Source of the DNA: Candidatus Woesearchaeota archaeon
GTDB lineage: Archaea > Nanobdellota > Nanobdellia > SCGC-AAA011-G17 > GW2011-AR18
DNA: 51,675 bases
Assembly (NCBI GenBank): GCA_018302545.1
Contig: JAGVZM010000005.1
Coordinates: 1 to 51,675 of the forward strand
Reading direction: 5' to 3'
Position 1 is the stretch's first letter; each line of letters opens with the position of its first letter. The notes under the pieces are model-generated. The model was given only the letters and a program-made list of their open reading frames with translations, ran no database searches and had not been told where the DNA came from. The position numbers were made by a program, and so were the translations under genes. Positions 41,084 to 49,105 of the stretch are shown piece by piece.

Positions 41084-42813
41084 CTTTCTTTGATCTCCTT
41101 TACTATCTTCTTTATGAACTCTTCTTTATTCATATTTATCACATTATTGTCTCTTGTTCTTATAGCTAAATTATTCGATTCCATTTCTTTATCTCCTATA
41201 GTAATTAAGTAATTTATATATTGTGCTTGATTATCTCTTACCTTTTTAGCTATGCTTTCAGTTCTGTCATCTAAGTCGACTTTAATGTTATCTTTTTCTA
41301 ATTCTTCTCTCAATTTTTTAGCGTATTCAACATGACGGTCTGCTATAGTCATTATTGCTACTTGAGTTGGAGACAACCACAATGGGAATTTTCCAGCATA
41401 GTTCTCTATTATTAATGCGAAGAATCTTTCTATTGAACCCATTATTGCTCTATGTATTATTATTGGAGTGTGTTTTTTTCCATCACTGCCCTCATAAGTT
41501 AAATTAAACCTTAAGGGTATTTGGAAATCTACTTGTATAGTTGCCAACTGCCATTCCCTATTTAGTGCATCTTTAACCATTAAATCTATTTTTGGCCCAT
41601 AAAATGCTCCTTCTTTTTCTTTTATTACATGCTTAATCTTTTTATCTTTTAGTAACTTAGCTAAAATCTTTTCTGCTTTGTCCCATAATTTTACTTCGCC
41701 CATAAATTCATCTGGACGTGTTCCTAACCTCATGTAATAGTCTAATTTGAAAATGTCGTTGTAAATATATTTTTCAAAGTCTAAGACGTTTTCTATTTCT
41801 TTTTCTAATTGTTCTTCTGTTACAAATATATGAGAATCATCTTGAGAAAATTTTCTTACTCTTGTCAATCCACTTAATGTACCTGATAACTCATTTCTAT
41901 GCAATGGAGCAAAATCTGCTATTCTTAATGGTAATTCTTTATAACTCCATATTTTATGTTTGTATATTAAACAATGAGATGGGCAATTCATTGGTTTTAA
42001 ATTGAATATTCTTTTTTCACTTTCCATGCTAAACATATTATCTTTATAGAACTCCCAATGCCCTGATGTTTCCCATAATCCTTTTTCATATAATAAAGGG
42101 GTGATTACTTCTTGATAGCCTCTTTTTTTGTACTCTTCTCTTAATAATTTTAATAATTCATTATAAATAATTGCTCCTTTTGGCAAAAACATTGGGGCTC
42201 CTGGAGAATACTCAGTAAACATTATTAACCCTAGTTTTTCCCCCAAGACTCTATGGTCTCTTTTCTTTGATTCTTCTAACATTTTTAAGTAGGAATCTAA
42301 TTCTTCTTTAGTAGAAAATGCAGTTCCATATATTCTAGTGAGCATTGTGTTTTTTTCATTTCCTCTCCAATATGCTCCTGCAATTTTTAATAATTTGAAA
42401 TTCTTTAGTTCTTTACTTGGGTTTTCTATGTGGCCCATTTTACATAGATCTAAGAAATCTCCTGGATTATTTGTTGTCAATTTTTTTCCTTCTTTGGAGA
42501 AATCTTCAATTAATTCTAGCTTGTAAGGATTATCTTTGAAGAGTTTTTTTGCTTCAGATACTGTAACTTCATTAAATTTAAATTGTTTCCAATTTTCAAC
42601 TATTTGCCTCATTCTTTTTTCTATTTTTTGTAAATCTTCTTCTGAAATTTTTACTTTACCAAAATCAAAGTCTTGATAGAAACCGTCTTCGATAGAAGGG
42701 CCAATAGCATTATGTGTTCCAGGCCATAGATCTTTTACTGCTTTGGCAAGTAAATGTGCACATGTGTGCCTTAGATTATCCAAATATTCTTTTTGATTTT
42801 TTTCTTTCATCAT
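41077..42813 (-). CDS. thrS: Threonyl-tRNA synthetase, bacterial type, lacking the TGS domain
   Basis: 578 aa, against about 640 in bacteria. It begins close to the editing domain: HxxxH in RHTCAHLLAKAV near residue 17 and the paired CKMGHI near 130. Class II motifs follow: FAPLHRNELSGTLSGLTRVR (motif 2), zinc ligand Cys in MNCPSH, and HRAIMGSIERF (motif 3), then the anticodon-binding domain. Most archaea carry a ThrRS with a different, D-tyrosyl-deacylase-like editing domain, so this bacterial form suggests transfer. A TATA-like sequence close to the ATG argues that the short N-terminus is real. A second Met directly follows the first. Confidence 0.9.
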   Translation of the reverse strand: MMKEKNQKEYLDNLRHTCAHLLAKAVKDLWPGTHNAIGPSIEDGFYQDFDFGKVKISEEDLQKIEKRMRQIVENWKQFKFNEVTVSEAKKLFKDNPYKLELIEDFSKEGKKLTTNNPGDFLDLCKMGHIENPSKELKNFKLLKIAGAYWRGNEKNTMLTRIYGTAFSTKEELDSYLKMLEESKKRDHRVLGEKLGLIMFTEYSPGAPMFLPKGAIIYNELLKLLREEYKKRGYQEVITPLLYEKGLWETSGHWEFYKDNMFSMESEKRIFNLKPMNCPSHCLIYKHKIWSYKELPLRIADFAPLHRNELSGTLSGLTRVRKFSQDDSHIFVTEEQLEKEIENVLDFEKYIYNDIFKLDYYMRLGTRPDEFMGEVKLWDKAEKILAKLLKDKKIKHVIKEKEGAFYGPKIDLMVKDALNREWQLATIQVDFQIPLRFNLTYEGSDGKKHTPIIIHRAIMGSIERFFALIIENYAGKFPLWLSPTQVAIMTIADRHVEYAKKLREELEKDNIKVDLDDRTESIAKKVRDNQAQYINYLITIGDKEMESNNLAIRTRDNNVINMNKEEFIKKIVKEIKERC

Positions 42814-42996
42814 TTTGCTATTTGTTTTTTATATTTAAAACTAACCTCCTAAATTTTTATGAAGTATTCTTGCTTTTGCAATTTAATTAAGCCGTGGTAG
42901 TGGTAAAATCATACAAAGAATTTGAATTTATTTTTGCTACCATTTTGATTTGGGATTTGTTCAGATATATAAGATTTTCTTATTGGTTTTAGTAAA

Positions 42997-43005
42997 CTTT
43001 ATAAG
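42997..43005 (+). promoter_or_regulatory. TATA box of hicBA
   Basis: CTTTATAAG is centred 27 nt before ATG 43028; it supports that start over an upstream ATG in the same frame at 42950, which would add a spurious hydrophobic stretch. Confidence 0.55.
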
Positions 43006-43027
43006 TTCTTTAGTATTTATTTTTAAT

Positions 43028-43252
43028 ATGACAAAGAATTATAATTACACTATAGTCCTTGAGCAAGATGAAGATGGAATTTATGTAGCTAAAGTTCCTG
43101 ATATTCCTGGGTGTTATACACAAGGAAAAACTGTTGAGCAAGTTATGGAAAGAATAAAAGAAGCTATTAAAGTTTGTATTGAATCTGATGATAAAGACAG
43201 TTATCAACCTTTAAAATTTATTGGAATTCAGCAAGTTGAGTTTACTGCATAA
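43028..43252 (+). CDS. hicB: HicB-type antitoxin
   Basis: 74 aa, the partial RNase-H fold of HicB: YTIVLEQDEDGIYVAKVPDI with PGCYTQGKTVEQVMERIKEA following. There is no added DNA-binding domain, so if it autoregulates it must do so by other means. It binds and neutralises the HicA RNase encoded 15 nt downstream. Here the antitoxin comes first, the less usual order for hic modules but common in archaea. Confidence 0.85.
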   Translation: MTKNYNYTIVLEQDEDGIYVAKVPDIPGCYTQGKTVEQVMERIKEAIKVCIESDDKDSYQPLKFIGIQQVEFTA

Positions 43253-43266
43253 TATCAAAATTAGTT

Positions 43267-43485
43267 TTGATTTCTGGAAAAAAGATGTGTAAACTTGTCG
43301 AGAAATTAGGTTTTGAGAAGATTGGTCAAACTGGAAGTCACACGAGATATAAACACTTAGATGGAAGAATTACAGTCATTCCTATTCACGGTAATGAAGA
43401 AATAGGAAGAGGGCTTTTACGTGAAATTTTAAATCAAATTAAACTAAGTAGAGATGAATATGATAAATTGAGACAAAAGGTTTAG
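43267..43485 (+). CDS. hicA: HicA-type mRNA interferase toxin
   Basis: 72 aa with TTG start; family alignment wants the ISGK start, which only the TTG provides (the ATG at codon 7 would cut it). The double-stranded RNA-binding-like fold has the catalytic His25 in GQTGSHTRYKH, then GRITVIPIHGNEEIGRGLL. It cuts mRNA when the HicB is lost. It is followed by a short gene remnant. Confidence 0.85.
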   Translation: MISGKKMCKLVEKLGFEKIGQTGSHTRYKHLDGRITVIPIHGNEEIGRGLLREILNQIKLSRDEYDKLRQKV

Positions 43486-43508
43486 ATTTTTTGACAATAA
43501 ATTTATAT

Positions 43509-43709
43509 ATGTATTATTCTTGTAGTACAGACATACAATGTAATCAAACTTATTATCAGACTAGAAATTAATCTTATTGTTGGGATTTAGTAAGACCAAA
43601 CAATGCTAGAGGTTATGATTCAATTAGATGTTGTGATCCTAGAGAAGGTGGAAGACCTACTGGTGAAGGGTCTGGTATTCCTGGAATTGGTGGATTTGAT
43701 ATAGCTTAA
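43509..43709 (+). pseudogene. Truncated copy of the cysteine-containing lipoprotein family
   Basis: The frame reads MYYSCSTDIQCNQTYYQTRN, then TAA (43569-43571), then SYCWDLVRPNNARGYDSIRC with C-D-P-R after it, and ends at 43709. The second part is clearly the C-terminal domain of the protein at 49042-49896 (which has WAWVRPNNARGRDTLVCCDP) and of the one at 48531-48983. The signal peptide and most of the gene are missing and a nonsense codon interrupts the rest. This is the only content of the gap between hicA and the Ig-like protein, except the promoter of the latter. Confidence 0.7.
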
Positions 43710-43726
43710 TTTCTTTTCCCATAAAG

Positions 43727-43735
43727 CTTATAAAT
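43727..43735 (+). promoter_or_regulatory. TATA box for the Ig-like membrane protein gene
   Basis: CTTATAAAT is centred 27 nt before ATG 43758. Confidence 0.55.
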
Positions 43736-43757
43736 AAATTAAACTAGAAAGAATTAT

Positions 43758-45644
43758 ATGAAAAAGGTGAGATTATTTTTGGCAGTTCTTATATCAATTT
43801 TAATTATTCCTTTTGCTAGTGCTGAATTAAGATTGGATTCTTTTTCTAGTGTTAAATATAACTTAGGTGATGGTGTTCTAGTTAGTGGAGATGTCTCTTA
43901 TCATTCAGATACAAGAGCAATTTTAAATTTGAATTTAAATTGTGATGGAAAATCTTCAACAATAAATTCTATATTATTTAATTTGAAAGCAAACAAAAAA
44001 GAACAATTTTCTAGATATGTTACACTACCTGTTGATATGAGTGGAAGATGCAGGATTAATATGCAATTATCTGATTTGAATGGTAGGTTATTAGAGAGTG
44101 CAGATTTTACTGCATTTGAATTAACTAAAGAATTAACTGGAACATTTGAATTAAACTCAAATAGATTTCAGTTAGGAGATAGAATATCTATTAATGGTTT
44201 TGTTAATAAACAAAATAGTAATCCTGCAGATGGTGTTTTAATACTAACCTTTAAGAATAATGGTACTGTTTATTTTACTGATACGGTCCAGATTGATGAT
44301 GGTGTTTTTAATTACACAAAAACTCTTAATAAATTAATTCCTGGTGATTATAGTTTAGATATAGCTGTTAGAGATAATTTAGGAAATACTTTAAATTCTG
44401 ATAATTTATTTAATATTAAGATAGAAGGTAACTTGGATATTGTTGCTAATTTAGATAAAAATTTATATGATCCTGGTGATACTTTAACTTTAAGAGGATA
44501 TGTTGGAAGCGGATCTAATAAGAATTTTAAGGATATTGATGTTGAATTTGATTTTTTTAATGAGATTATTACTAAAAACTTAGCAGATAGTGGAGAAAGT
44601 TTCAGTGTTAGTTATAGTATTCCTTCTAGAATCAAAACTGGAAAACATGATGTTAAAATTACTTCTAGTGATGAAGAAGGTAATTATGGTACTAATGTTA
44701 TTAATTATAATGTTAGAGCAATTCCAACTAGCTTGAACATTGCTTTGTTAGGAAGCAGTGCTTTTGATCCTGGTTCTAAAGTTGATTTTAGAGCTACTCT
44801 TTTAGATCAAGCTGGTGATTTAATGCAAGATAATGTAAATGTTAGATTAATTGATGAGAGTGGAAGAGAGGCAGATGTTAAATTTGTTAGTTCTGGTGTA
44901 AATAATAATTTAATTTTATCTTCAAAAGCTAAACCAGGCAATTGGAGATTGAAAGCTGAAGGTTATGATTTAAATGCTGAGTCTAATTTTAATGTTAAAG
45001 AGTATAAAAAATTGAATACTACCTTAAATGGGGACAAAGTTAAAGTGGAAAATGTTGGTAATGTCCCTTATGATGGAGTGTTTGATATTTTAGGAAATGA
45101 TGAGAAGAAAACTGTTGATCTTAATCTAGGGGTGGGAGAAAGTAAAGATATAAAATTAGGGGATTTATTTCCTAGTGGAAATTATAGTATAAAACTTCCT
45201 TTTACAGATGAGTCATTTGATAATGTTCAAGTTACAAAGACAGGAATTTTTAGTGGATTAACTGGAAGAGTAAGTTTTGATGTTGATGATAATGTAATTA
45301 GTCCTTCAAGAAGAATATTGTTATTCTTTGCTTTGTTAATTATTGGCGGAAGTGTAATTTATTTAGTTTTAGGTAAGAAAAGAAAGATCTCGAAAAGAGA
45401 GGATTTCTTAGATAGTAAATATTTGAAGCATAAGAGAAAATTAGAGAAGAAAGCCTTTGAAGAAAAATCACAAAGCAAACCTAGTTTTGGAAAAGCTACT
45501 CAAGAGGATATAGATTACTGGAAGAAAAAAGTCCAAGAAAGTTTTAAAGGCAATGATAATGTACGGGAAACTAGGAATACTAGGACTACTGGAAGCAGTG
45601 ATCCTGACTCTGGTGGAAGTGTATTCGAAAGATTTATGGGATAA
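43758..45644 (+). CDS. Large exported membrane protein with Ig/MG2-like repeats
   Basis: 628 aa. Signal peptide (1-22, ending ASA), an outside region of about 495 residues, one membrane segment near 522-541 (ILLFFALLIIGGSVIYLVLG), and a basic cytoplasmic tail of about 85 residues. The outside part has several beta-sandwich-like units with phrases such as FQLGDRISINGFV, YDPGDTLTLRGYV and FDPGSKVDFRATL, which are like the MG2 domain of macroglobulins. It could be a surface receptor or scaffold that carries information to the cytoplasmic tail. Function is unknown. Confidence 0.75.
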   Translation: MKKVRLFLAVLISILIIPFASAELRLDSFSSVKYNLGDGVLVSGDVSYHSDTRAILNLNLNCDGKSSTINSILFNLKANKKEQFSRYVTLPVDMSGRCRINMQLSDLNGRLLESADFTAFELTKELTGTFELNSNRFQLGDRISINGFVNKQNSNPADGVLILTFKNNGTVYFTDTVQIDDGVFNYTKTLNKLIPGDYSLDIAVRDNLGNTLNSDNLFNIKIEGNLDIVANLDKNLYDPGDTLTLRGYVGSGSNKNFKDIDVEFDFFNEIITKNLADSGESFSVSYSIPSRIKTGKHDVKITSSDEEGNYGTNVINYNVRAIPTSLNIALLGSSAFDPGSKVDFRATLLDQAGDLMQDNVNVRLIDESGREADVKFVSSGVNNNLILSSKAKPGNWRLKAEGYDLNAESNFNVKEYKKLNTTLNGDKVKVENVGNVPYDGVFDILGNDEKKTVDLNLGVGESKDIKLGDLFPSGNYSIKLPFTDESFDNVQVTKTGIFSGLTGRVSFDVDDNVISPSRRILLFFALLIIGGSVIYLVLGKKRKISKREDFLDSKYLKHKRKLEKKAFEEKSQSKPSFGKATQEDIDYWKKKVQESFKGNDNVRETRNTRTTGSSDPDSGGSVFERFMG

Positions 45645-45740
45645 TTTTATATATAACTTTATTTCTTTAATTTTCTATGTTTAACAAAAAGGTGTTGATT
45701 GTTTTTGTTTCTATTTTATTATTAGGATTGGTTTTTACAA
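45645..45740 (+). repeat. Promoter plus signal-peptide segment shared with 49010-49105
   Basis: The TATA box (45646-45656), the leader, the start codon and the signal-peptide codons are nearly the same base for base as those of the lipoprotein gene at 49042. Both proteins start N-K-K-(V/M)-L-I-V-F-V-S-I-L-L-L-G-L, and further share GEGFAP, but the mature domains differ. A duplicated expression and secretion module is the simplest reading. Confidence 0.6.
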
Positions 45741-46879
45741 TTGGCTGTGTTAAAGAAAAGGTTTCAGAAGATTCTGGAGAAGGATTTGCTCCTAGTGAGA
45801 ATCCTAAATTAGGAGATACTTCTTCTTTGGAGATGGATGATACAGATCGTTCAGAGACTCAAGATGATATAACTGTAGATGATAAGTCCAATTTTGAATT
45901 AGTTAAAGGGACTTTAGGAGTATTAGGTAGTTCTTGTTCTTCTCATAAAATATGCTTAAGCAATAATTGTGCAAATGGGTTATGTGTACAAGGAACATCT
46001 CCTAGGTTTACTTTATGTAATTCTAATGATCAGTGTATTAGTAATAATTGTGCAAATGGGTTATGTGTACAAGGAACATCTCCTATGGGTTCAGTTTGTG
46101 GCCATAATGATTTATGTATTACTAATAATTGTAGAAATCAAAGATGTATACAAGGATCTTCTAGTCTCGGTTCTGGTTGTATGTATAAGGAGGAGTGTTT
46201 GAGTAATAATTGTGAGAATGAAGTTTGTGTACAAGGAAATTTGAGTGTTGGTGTTTCTTGTAATTATAATGATCAATGTTTTAATAATAATTGTTTAAAT
46301 TATTTTTGCGTTGGTTATAGAGGAGATACTTGTGTTTCTAACTCTGATTGTACAAGTAGAAATTGTTTACGTGGATTATGTAGAGATGGCAGTACCATTG
46401 ATGGGGGGAGATGTTCTCATAATGATGAATGCCGTAGTAGGCTTTGCCAAAATAATTTATGTTCTAGTAGGACATTATTAAATTTAGGTTCTGCTTGCAA
46501 TAATAATGATGAATGTCTTAGTAGAAATTGTCAGAATAATATATGTGTACAAGGTACTTTAGACATAAATGATCTTTGTAATTATAATGAGGAGTGTGCG
46601 GTCAATAGTTGTTATGGTGGAGCTTGTTATGTTCAAGGGACCTTATCTTTAGGTAGTAGATGTTTTCAAAATAATCAATGTCGTAGTGTAAATTGTCAGA
46701 ATAATATATGTGTACAAGGTCTTCTTCTTGTGGGTAATGTTTGTACTCATAGTGACCATTGCGTTAGTAATCTGTGCCAAAATAACTTTTGTATACAAGG
46801 TACTTCAACAAGGGGTGCTGTTTGCGGGCATAACAATCAATGTGCTAGTAATCTCTGTCAAAATAGTAGATGTGTATAG
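45677..46879 (+). CDS. Lipoprotein with twelve cysteine-rich repeats
   Basis: 400 aa. Signal peptide with lipobox FTIGC (Cys about 24), an acidic linker to about residue 90, then twelve units of about 27 residues, each with the spacing C-x5-C-x4-C-x4-C, for example CNSNDQCISNNCANGLC followed by VQGT. Some units have small length changes. About 48 cysteines in a secreted protein means a disulfide-locked rod. The pattern resembles short extracellular Cys-rich modules of eukaryotic and bacterial proteins, but I cannot assign a named family. A role in adhesion to a host or partner cell is a guess. Confidence 0.8.
   Translation: MFNKKVLIVFVSILLLGLVFTIGCVKEKVSEDSGEGFAPSENPKLGDTSSLEMDDTDRSETQDDITVDDKSNFELVKGTLGVLGSSCSSHKICLSNNCANGLCVQGTSPRFTLCNSNDQCISNNCANGLCVQGTSPMGSVCGHNDLCITNNCRNQRCIQGSSSLGSGCMYKEECLSNNCENEVCVQGNLSVGVSCNYNDQCFNNNCLNYFCVGYRGDTCVSNSDCTSRNCLRGLCRDGSTIDGGRCSHNDECRSRLCQNNLCSSRTLLNLGSACNNNDECLSRNCQNNICVQGTLDINDLCNYNEECAVNSCYGGACYVQGTLSLGSRCFQNNQCRSVNCQNNICVQGLLLVGNVCTHSDHCVSNLCQNNFCIQGTSTRGAVCGHNNQCASNLCQNSRCV
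45962..46084 (+). repeat. Recent duplication inside the Cys-rich repeat array
   Basis: A 42-nt segment beginning AATAATTGTGCAAATGGG occurs identically at 45962-46003 and 46043-46084, 81 nt (27 codons) apart. Later units share only shorter identical stretches. This shows that the array has grown or been homogenised by unequal recombination. Confidence 0.7.
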
Positions 46880-46889
46880 ATTAATTAAT

Positions 46890-46925
46890 TATTGGACCGC
46901 CTCTTTAGGGCCGAGTAGTTCACAG
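46890..46925 (+). mobile_element. Possible IS200/IS605-type right-end remnant
   Basis: The sequence GGACCGCCTCTTTAGGGC followed by CGAGTAGTTCACAG resembles the right end of IS200/IS605 or IS1341-type elements, which often end in a T-T-T-A-loop hairpin and a GAGTAGTTCAC tail. The stem is weak (about 3-4 bp) and there is no tnpB reading frame nearby. The remaining bases up to 47017 contain only T-rich sequence and the promoter of the DUF357 gene. Confidence 0.3.
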
Positions 46926-47017
46926 AGTCCTATTAATTCTTTTAGGATATTGTTATTCTTTTTTAGTCATTTTAAATATTAGTTAATATTTTTAAACTTT
47001 ATGTTCTCTTTTTATTT

Positions 47018-47305
47018 ATGAAAGAAATAACTGATGCTAAGCTAGATAGATATATGGATTTAACTAGTAGAGCTTTGAAGAAAATTAAGATTGATATTAA
47101 TGTTAAATTTAATGCTAAGAAAATAGCTGAAGATTTTTTGGATATGGCTAATAGGTATATAGATGATGCTAAATTTTTTAGAGATAAAGGTGATTATGTT
47201 AATTCTTTGGCTGCTTTAAGCTATGCACATGCTTGGTTAGATGCGGGGGCTAGAATTGGTGTTTTTGATGTTGATCATGATAATGAATTATTTGTTGTAG
47301 ATTAG
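47018..47305 (+). CDS. DUF357 family protein
   Basis: 95 aa, small helical protein. FLDMANRYIDDAKFFRDKGD and ALSYAHAWLDAGARIGVF match DUF357 (PF04010), a family found almost only in archaea and of unknown function. Length is typical. Its stop overlaps by 4 nt the convergent glutaredoxin-like gene. Confidence 0.85.
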   Translation: MKEITDAKLDRYMDLTSRALKKIKIDINVKFNAKKIAEDFLDMANRYIDDAKFFRDKGDYVNSLAALSYAHAWLDAGARIGVFDVDHDNELFVVD

Positions 47306-47544
47306 AAATTTTCTTCTAAATATTTAATTATTTTTTTTGAATCCCCAATATATTTATTATTTATTTTTAGAATTGGTACAGTTTCAACTTTTGATTTTTC
47401 TTTTAATTCTTTTCTCAACTTATCGTTTCTATCTGAAGATACGTTTATCTTTGCATACTTAATCTTTTTTTCTTTTAGTTTTTCTCTTACTAATTCACAA
47501 AATGGGCAAAATTCAAATTGATATAAAATTATTTTTTGTATCAT
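47302..47544 (-). CDS. Glutaredoxin-like protein next to an IS insertion
   Basis: 80 aa from ATG 47544-47542. A thioredoxin-fold redox protein with active site CPFC in YQFEFCPFCELVREKL, then the cis-Pro strand VETVPILKI. The first base outside this ATG belongs to the inverted repeat of the IS element, so the native promoter has been displaced. The frame extends into the IS to another ATG (47559), with TAGGA just before it, which could allow expression from inside the element. It may now be poorly expressed. Confidence 0.8.
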   Translation of the reverse strand: MIQKIILYQFEFCPFCELVREKLKEKKIKYAKINVSSDRNDKLRKELKEKSKVETVPILKINNKYIGDSKKIIKYLEENF

Positions 47545-48489
47545 GGGGCTCTGGTGCATTCCTAAGTTTTAAGTAGAAATGAGGCTCTTAGCCTCTCATT
47601 GGTTTGTTGAGAATCAATGGAGAGGTGAGCCTCATAGCAAAAGAATATGAAGATTACTTAAATTTTGTGAGTGAAGCTTTAGAGTTAGCTAAGAAGATTC
47701 CTAGATACTTTTCTAAGTATAGCAATAAGATATATTGCAATCACCAGAAGTTTGTAATAGTTATTCTTATGCAGAAGCTTAAATTGACAACCAGAGGTGT
47801 TATCTCATTTCTAAGAAGTAATCCTAGTTTATGCTTAGAATTTGGATTACTAAGGATACCTGTCCATACAACAATAATAAGATTCTTTTTAAAAATAAAG
47901 AATATCATTGGTTTATTGCTAAACATAAGACAAGCAATAACTGTTGCTGTTGATGCAACAGGGTTCGAATTAGAGGCTAAAAGCTTCTATTATAGAACTA
48001 AATGGAATAGTGAAAGGAAGTGGAAAACAAAGCAATACATGAAGTTAAGTGTTGCAATCGACACAGACAAACAACTTATTCTGGATTATAAGATCCGTAA
48101 GAAGTTTAGGCATGATACTTTAGATTTCAAGAATTTACTTAAGGATTTAGATGTTAAGCATGTTGTAGCAGATAAAGGTTATGATAGCAAGAGTAATAGA
48201 TTGTTTGTTGTAAGGAAATTAAAAGCAACACCCAACATACCTTACAGGAAGTTTAGTAGCAAGAATCATCTGCAAGGAAAGAAAATAATTCCTTTTGACG
48301 AAAGTACGTACCATCAGAGAAGCAAAGTAGAAACTGTATTTAGTGTAATCAAGAGAAAATATGGTTCTATACTTAGAAATAAAAGTTATGCAACACAGCA
48401 AGTTGAACTAATAAGCAAACTTATAGTTTATAATTTAGACAGAAAGCTAAATTATCTTTTGCTTATTCTGAGGGTTGCACCAGAGCCTC
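47545..48489 (+). mobile_element. IS5-like insertion sequence with terminal inverted repeats
   Basis: About 945 bp. The left end GGGGCTCTGGTGCA (47545-47558) and the right end TGCACCAGAGCCTC (48476-48489) are inverted copies with one mismatch. Between them is one transposase. I cannot see a clear target duplication. The left end touches the ATG of the glutaredoxin gene; the right end leaves the TATA box of the lipoprotein gene at 48531 intact. Confidence 0.75.
47592..47625 (+). promoter_or_regulatory. Hairpin over the transposase ribosome binding site
   Basis: CCTCTCATTG (47592-47601) pairs with CAATGGAGAGG (47615-47625) with one bulged base, covering the GGAGAG and the proposed GTG start. 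A second pairing, GAGGCTC (47581-47587) with GAGCCTC (47627-47633), could extend it. Such folds are known to prevent transposase synthesis from transcripts entering from outside the element. Confidence 0.5.
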
Positions 48490-48518
48490 TAAAGATTAAT
48501 TTTATATACTTTAATTAA
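47625..48518 (+). CDS. IS5/IS4-like DDE transposase
   Basis: 297 aa from GTG 47625; a TTG at 47604 in the same frame is the alternative. Catalytic acids: Asp in TVAVDATGFE, Asp in VVADKGYDS and Glu in HQRSKVETVFSVIKRKYG, the last with the Y-R/K-x6-E-x-x-F-x-x-I-K pattern of the group. No frameshift or stop interrupts it, so it may be active. The frame runs through the right inverted repeat and stops 29 nt beyond, in flanking DNA, so the last residues depend on the target. Confidence 0.85.
   Translation: MSLIAKEYEDYLNFVSEALELAKKIPRYFSKYSNKIYCNHQKFVIVILMQKLKLTTRGVISFLRSNPSLCLEFGLLRIPVHTTIIRFFLKIKNIIGLLLNIRQAITVAVDATGFELEAKSFYYRTKWNSERKWKTKQYMKLSVAIDTDKQLILDYKIRKKFRHDTLDFKNLLKDLDVKHVVADKGYDSKSNRLFVVRKLKATPNIPYRKFSSKNHLQGKKIIPFDESTYHQRSKVETVFSVIKRKYGSILRNKSYATQQVELISKLIVYNLDRKLNYLLLILRVAPEPLKINFIYFN
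48501..48509 (+). promoter_or_regulatory. TATA box for the lipoprotein gene at 48531
   Basis: TTTATATAC is centred 26 nt before ATG 48531, immediately beyond the IS right end and inside the last codons of the transposase frame. Confidence 0.5.
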
Positions 48519-48530
48519 CTTATTTATTTT

Positions 48531-48983
48531 ATGAAAAAAAGGTGTTTTATATTTCTAATCCTTGTTTTAGTTTTTATGTTTGGTTGTAATTATGTTCCTC
48601 CTGGTACTATGGATCCAGATAAAGTTAGTTTAACTAATTTAAATTTTTTTACTAGGTCTCAGGATGAATCTTTTGAGCCTGTTGTTGAGGAGAGTAATTG
48701 TAGGGACATAGATATTGGTAGTTCTTCTGTTGAATTTAATGGAGTTTTGACTGCTGAAGATTATTGTACCTTTAATGGTTATGCAACTTGTGAAGCTTTA
48801 TCTTTAGATGGAGGTTCCCCTAGAGCTTGTGGTTATTCTTTAGAATGCAATGGTGTTGAACCTTATTGTTGGGTGAAAAGGAATGATGCCACAAAAGGAT
48901 ATGATACTATAAGATGTTGTGGATCTAGAGGTATTCTTGATTTAGACACGGGAGTTTCGAGAGTGTTTAGTTTAAAAAGATAA
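48531..48983 (+). CDS. Small lipoprotein with the CC-domain (family of three)
   Basis: 150 aa. Signal peptide with lipobox FMFGC (Cys about 19). After a linker, a domain from about residue 57 has the pattern C-R-D, Y-C-T-F-N-G-Y-A-T-C, a later Cys pair, YCWVKRND and TIRCCGSRG. The same pattern is in the C-terminal part of the protein at 49042 and in the broken copy at 43509, so it is a local family. Eight or more cysteines suggest disulfides. Function unknown. Confidence 0.7.
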   Translation: MKKRCFIFLILVLVFMFGCNYVPPGTMDPDKVSLTNLNFFTRSQDESFEPVVEESNCRDIDIGSSSVEFNGVLTAEDYCTFNGYATCEALSLDGGSPRACGYSLECNGVEPYCWVKRNDATKGYDTIRCCGSRGILDLDTGVSRVFSLKR

Positions 48984-49004
48984 TACTACTAAAAAGTTAA
49001 ACGA

Positions 49005-49105
49005 TATATATATATATATAACTTTATTTCTCTAACTTTTTATGCTTAACAAAAAGATGTTGATTGTTTTTGTTTCTATATTGTTATTAGGATTATTATT
49101 TGCTT
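49005..49105 (+). repeat. Promoter plus signal-peptide segment shared with 45645-45740
   Basis: Second copy of the shared module. The TATA box lies in a pure TA run (49005-49020) that is longer than in the other copy; such a dinucleotide tract could change length and so promoter strength. The functional TATA centre would be about 26 nt before ATG 49042. Confidence 0.55.

Noticed and set aside
42950-43027. Signal peptide or membrane anchor on HicB
   Set aside because: The hydrophobic 26 residues come from an upstream in-frame ATG that overlaps the TATA box at 42997; the real start is 43028.
45969-46202. Overlapping reading frame in the Cys-repeat array
   Set aside because: It is the +1 frame of a repeated coding sequence and stays open only because the repeat lacks stops in that frame.
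45962-46860. CRISPR-like direct repeats
   Set aside because: The repeats have 81-nt spacing, stay in one reading frame and code for the Cys-rich units; between copies there are no unique spacers of fixed size.
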